From Polyangia bacterium (lineage in GTDB: Bacteria; Myxococcota_A; Polyangia; Fen-1088), in the NCBI GenBank assembly GCA_036268875.1, contig DATATI010000001.1, positions 62,001-126,000 of the forward strand: 64,000 bases of DNA, written 5' to 3'. The notes below the pieces were generated by a model, which searched no databases, had not been told where the DNA came from, and worked only from the letters and a program-made list of their open reading frames with translations. A program made the position numbers and the translations under genes. Below, in pieces: positions 62,815 through 64,000 of this stretch. Each line of letters opens with the position of its first letter. The first letter of the stretch is position 1.

Positions 62815-63915
62815 TCAGTAGGCGAAGCGACGGACGCTGACGTTCATCACCAGGCCCAGCGCGACCATGATGGTCAGGATGCTGGAGCCGCCGTAGCTGA
62901 TGAGCGGCAGCGTCACGCCGACCACTGGCAGGATGCCGCTGACCATCCCGACGTTGATGGCCACGTGCCAGAACAGCAGCGCCGCTACGCCGACACAGAC
63001 TGTGGCGCCGAAGCGATCGCGCGCCTCGCTGGCGATCTTGATGCTCCACAAGATCAACGCCAGGTAGGCCAGCAAGACCACCAGCGAGCCGACGAAGCCC
63101 CACTCCTCGGCCCACACGGCGAAGGGGAAATCCGTCCACAAGGCCGGGAAATGCCGCAGGCGGATCTGCGTGCCGTGCAGGAAGCCCTTGCCGGTGAAGC
63201 GCCCCGACCCGATGGCGTTCAGCGCCTGCCGGGTCTGGTACGCGCCCTGCGAGTTCGGGTTCAAGAACGCTTCGAAGCGCTTGCGCTGATAGTCGCGCAG
63301 CAGGTGCTGATAGATGGGAAACGCCGCGATCGTCGCCAGCCCCAGGATCACCGCCAGGGTCTTCAGCTTCAGCCGCGCGGTCAGCATGATGGTGATGAAG
63401 ATGAGCAGGATCAGGAACGCCGTCCCGAAGTCCGGCTGCGCGGCGATCAGCAACGCCGGCGCGCTGGCGATGGCCACCGGCAGAACCATGTGGCGAAACG
63501 ATCGTCCCTCCAGCGCCGGCGAGTCGTTGAGGTATTTCCCCAGCGCCACGATGGTCAAGACCTGCATCATCTCTGATGGCTGGATGTGGAACGGCCCCAT
63601 GTCGAACCAGCGCCGCCCGCCGCCCACCATCTTGCCGAAGATCAGCACGCCGACCAGCAAGGCCAGGCCCGCGCCGTACATCACGTAGCTGAGCCTGCTG
63701 ATGGTGCGGTAGTCGAACGACGCCACCGCCAGGAAGACCACCGTGCCCAAGGCCAGCCAGGAGATCTGCTGGGTGAACAGCTGCGACTGGCGCTCGTGAA
63801 CCGCGCTCCACAGGTTTGCCAGACCCAGGGCGACGACGATCAGCGCGCAGATGGTCAGGGCCCAGTCGAAACGGAACCGCAGCTTGCGCCAGGAGATCAC
63901 CCGGGGCATCAGCAT
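62815..63915 (-). CDS. rodA: Rod-shape-determining SEDS glycosyltransferase
   Basis: 366 residues, about ten membrane helices. GGGRRWFDMGPFHIQPSEMM, QPDFGTAFLILLIF, WTDFPFAVWAEEWGFVG (with the essential Asp) and ISYGGSSILTIMVALGLVMN are RodA/FtsW signatures; RodA is favoured by the adjacent PBP2 gene. It polymerises lipid II for side-wall peptidoglycan in the elongasome. The start overlaps the upstream stop (TGATG); ATG at 63909 is also possible. Confidence 0.95.
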   Translation of the reverse strand: MLMPRVISWRKLRFRFDWALTICALIVVALGLANLWSAVHERQSQLFTQQISWLALGTVVFLAVASFDYRTISRLSYVMYGAGLALLVGVLIFGKMVGGGRRWFDMGPFHIQPSEMMQVLTIVALGKYLNDSPALEGRSFRHMVLPVAIASAPALLIAAQPDFGTAFLILLIFITIMLTARLKLKTLAVILGLATIAAFPIYQHLLRDYQRKRFEAFLNPNSQGAYQTRQALNAIGSGRFTGKGFLHGTQIRLRHFPALWTDFPFAVWAEEWGFVGSLVVLLAYLALILWSIKIASEARDRFGATVCVGVAALLFWHVAINVGMVSGILPVVGVTLPLISYGGSSILTIMVALGLVMNVSVRRFAY

Positions 63916-64000
63916 CAGGGCGCCTTGTCTTCGAACGTGAAACGCGTGACGCCTGCGGCGGAAGCTGGCGCGGCCTTGGGCACCGCCGGCGCGGCGTCCG
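63915..64000 (-). CDS. C-terminal end of a probable penicillin-binding protein 2 (partial)
   Basis: Only 27 codons are visible, ending ASAAGVTRFTFEDKAP and a TGA that shares one base with the rodA start. The Ala/Pro-rich tail alone is not diagnostic. Assignment to mrdA (PBP2) rests on the very common mrdA-rodA gene order. Confidence 0.5.
   Translation of the reverse strand, partial: DAAPAVPKAAPASAAGVTRFTFEDKAP

Overview
This is a high-G+C (by eye about two-thirds G+C), gene-dense chromosomal segment of a Gram-negative bacterium. Outer-membrane beta-barrels, lipoprotein processing genes (lspA, lgt), many lipoproteins with a Leu-rich lipobox, a SEDS/PBP2 pair and a CIRCE-controlled groESL operon support a diderm. 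Frequent GTG/TTG starts, Ser/Asp/Gly-rich lipoprotein linkers, TPR proteins with an AgmX/PglI-like tail, and DUF4912 next to a GH57 branching enzyme suggest a myxobacterial-type deltaproteobacterium (Myxococcota); this placement is inference. I see no transposase, integrase, phage gene, CRISPR array, rRNA or tRNA. No gene-free stretch exceeds 300 bases.

Layout. 1-7.3 kb (minus): end-truncated GltD-like oxidoreductase, glycogen phosphorylase, two ABC-F ATPases. 7.4-13.4 kb: a ferritin-like/VIT iron protein, then a plus-strand glycogen operon (DUF4912 protein with a striking octapeptide repeat, GH57 branching enzyme, glycogen synthase). 13.4-20.9 kb: CobW GTPase, octaheme cytochrome lipoprotein, a pentad-repeat/GIDE-like membrane protein, envelope proteins of unknown role. 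20.9-23 kb: groES-groEL with CIRCE operator, promoter and terminator. 23-28 kb: two unknown overlapping genes, then panC, panB, a deoxynucleoside kinase and a TPR protein on the minus strand. 28.1-29.5 kb: ECF sigma factor plus a membrane protein ending in a glycogen-binding-like (CBM48/AMPK) domain. 29.5-38 kb: Tat-exported dienelactone hydrolase, TPR/barrel protein, unknown secreted protein, topoisomerase IV parC-parE, DUF882 peptidase. 38.1-43 kb: dCMP deaminase divergent from ileS-lspA-lgt. 43-49.2 kb: two lipoproteins and a minus-strand operon (lytic transglycosylase, TPR-AIM24, pgsA, pabB, DUF1554 lipoprotein). 49.2-54.7 kb: nadB, then an ECF sigma operon with a membrane partner, a disordered secreted protein and a TPR/beta-barrel protein. 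54.7-61.9 kb: DsbA-like lipoprotein divergent from nuoABCD-GHI, with a good sigma70-type promoter. 61.95-62.15 kb: a structured RNA with 6S RNA architecture. 62.2-64 kb: TlpA-like lipoprotein, rodA and the last codons of a probable mrdA.

The most interesting items are the predicted 6S-like RNA after nuoI; the 14-unit G-[AG]-S-E octapeptide repeat on the DUF4912 protein of the glycogen operon; two ECF sigma factors each paired with a zinc-free single-pass membrane protein carrying a beta-sandwich domain (one glycogen-binding-like); the A-x-G-x-x pentad repeat fused to a GIDE-like domain; and an IleRS whose HIGH and KMSKS signatures are both altered.
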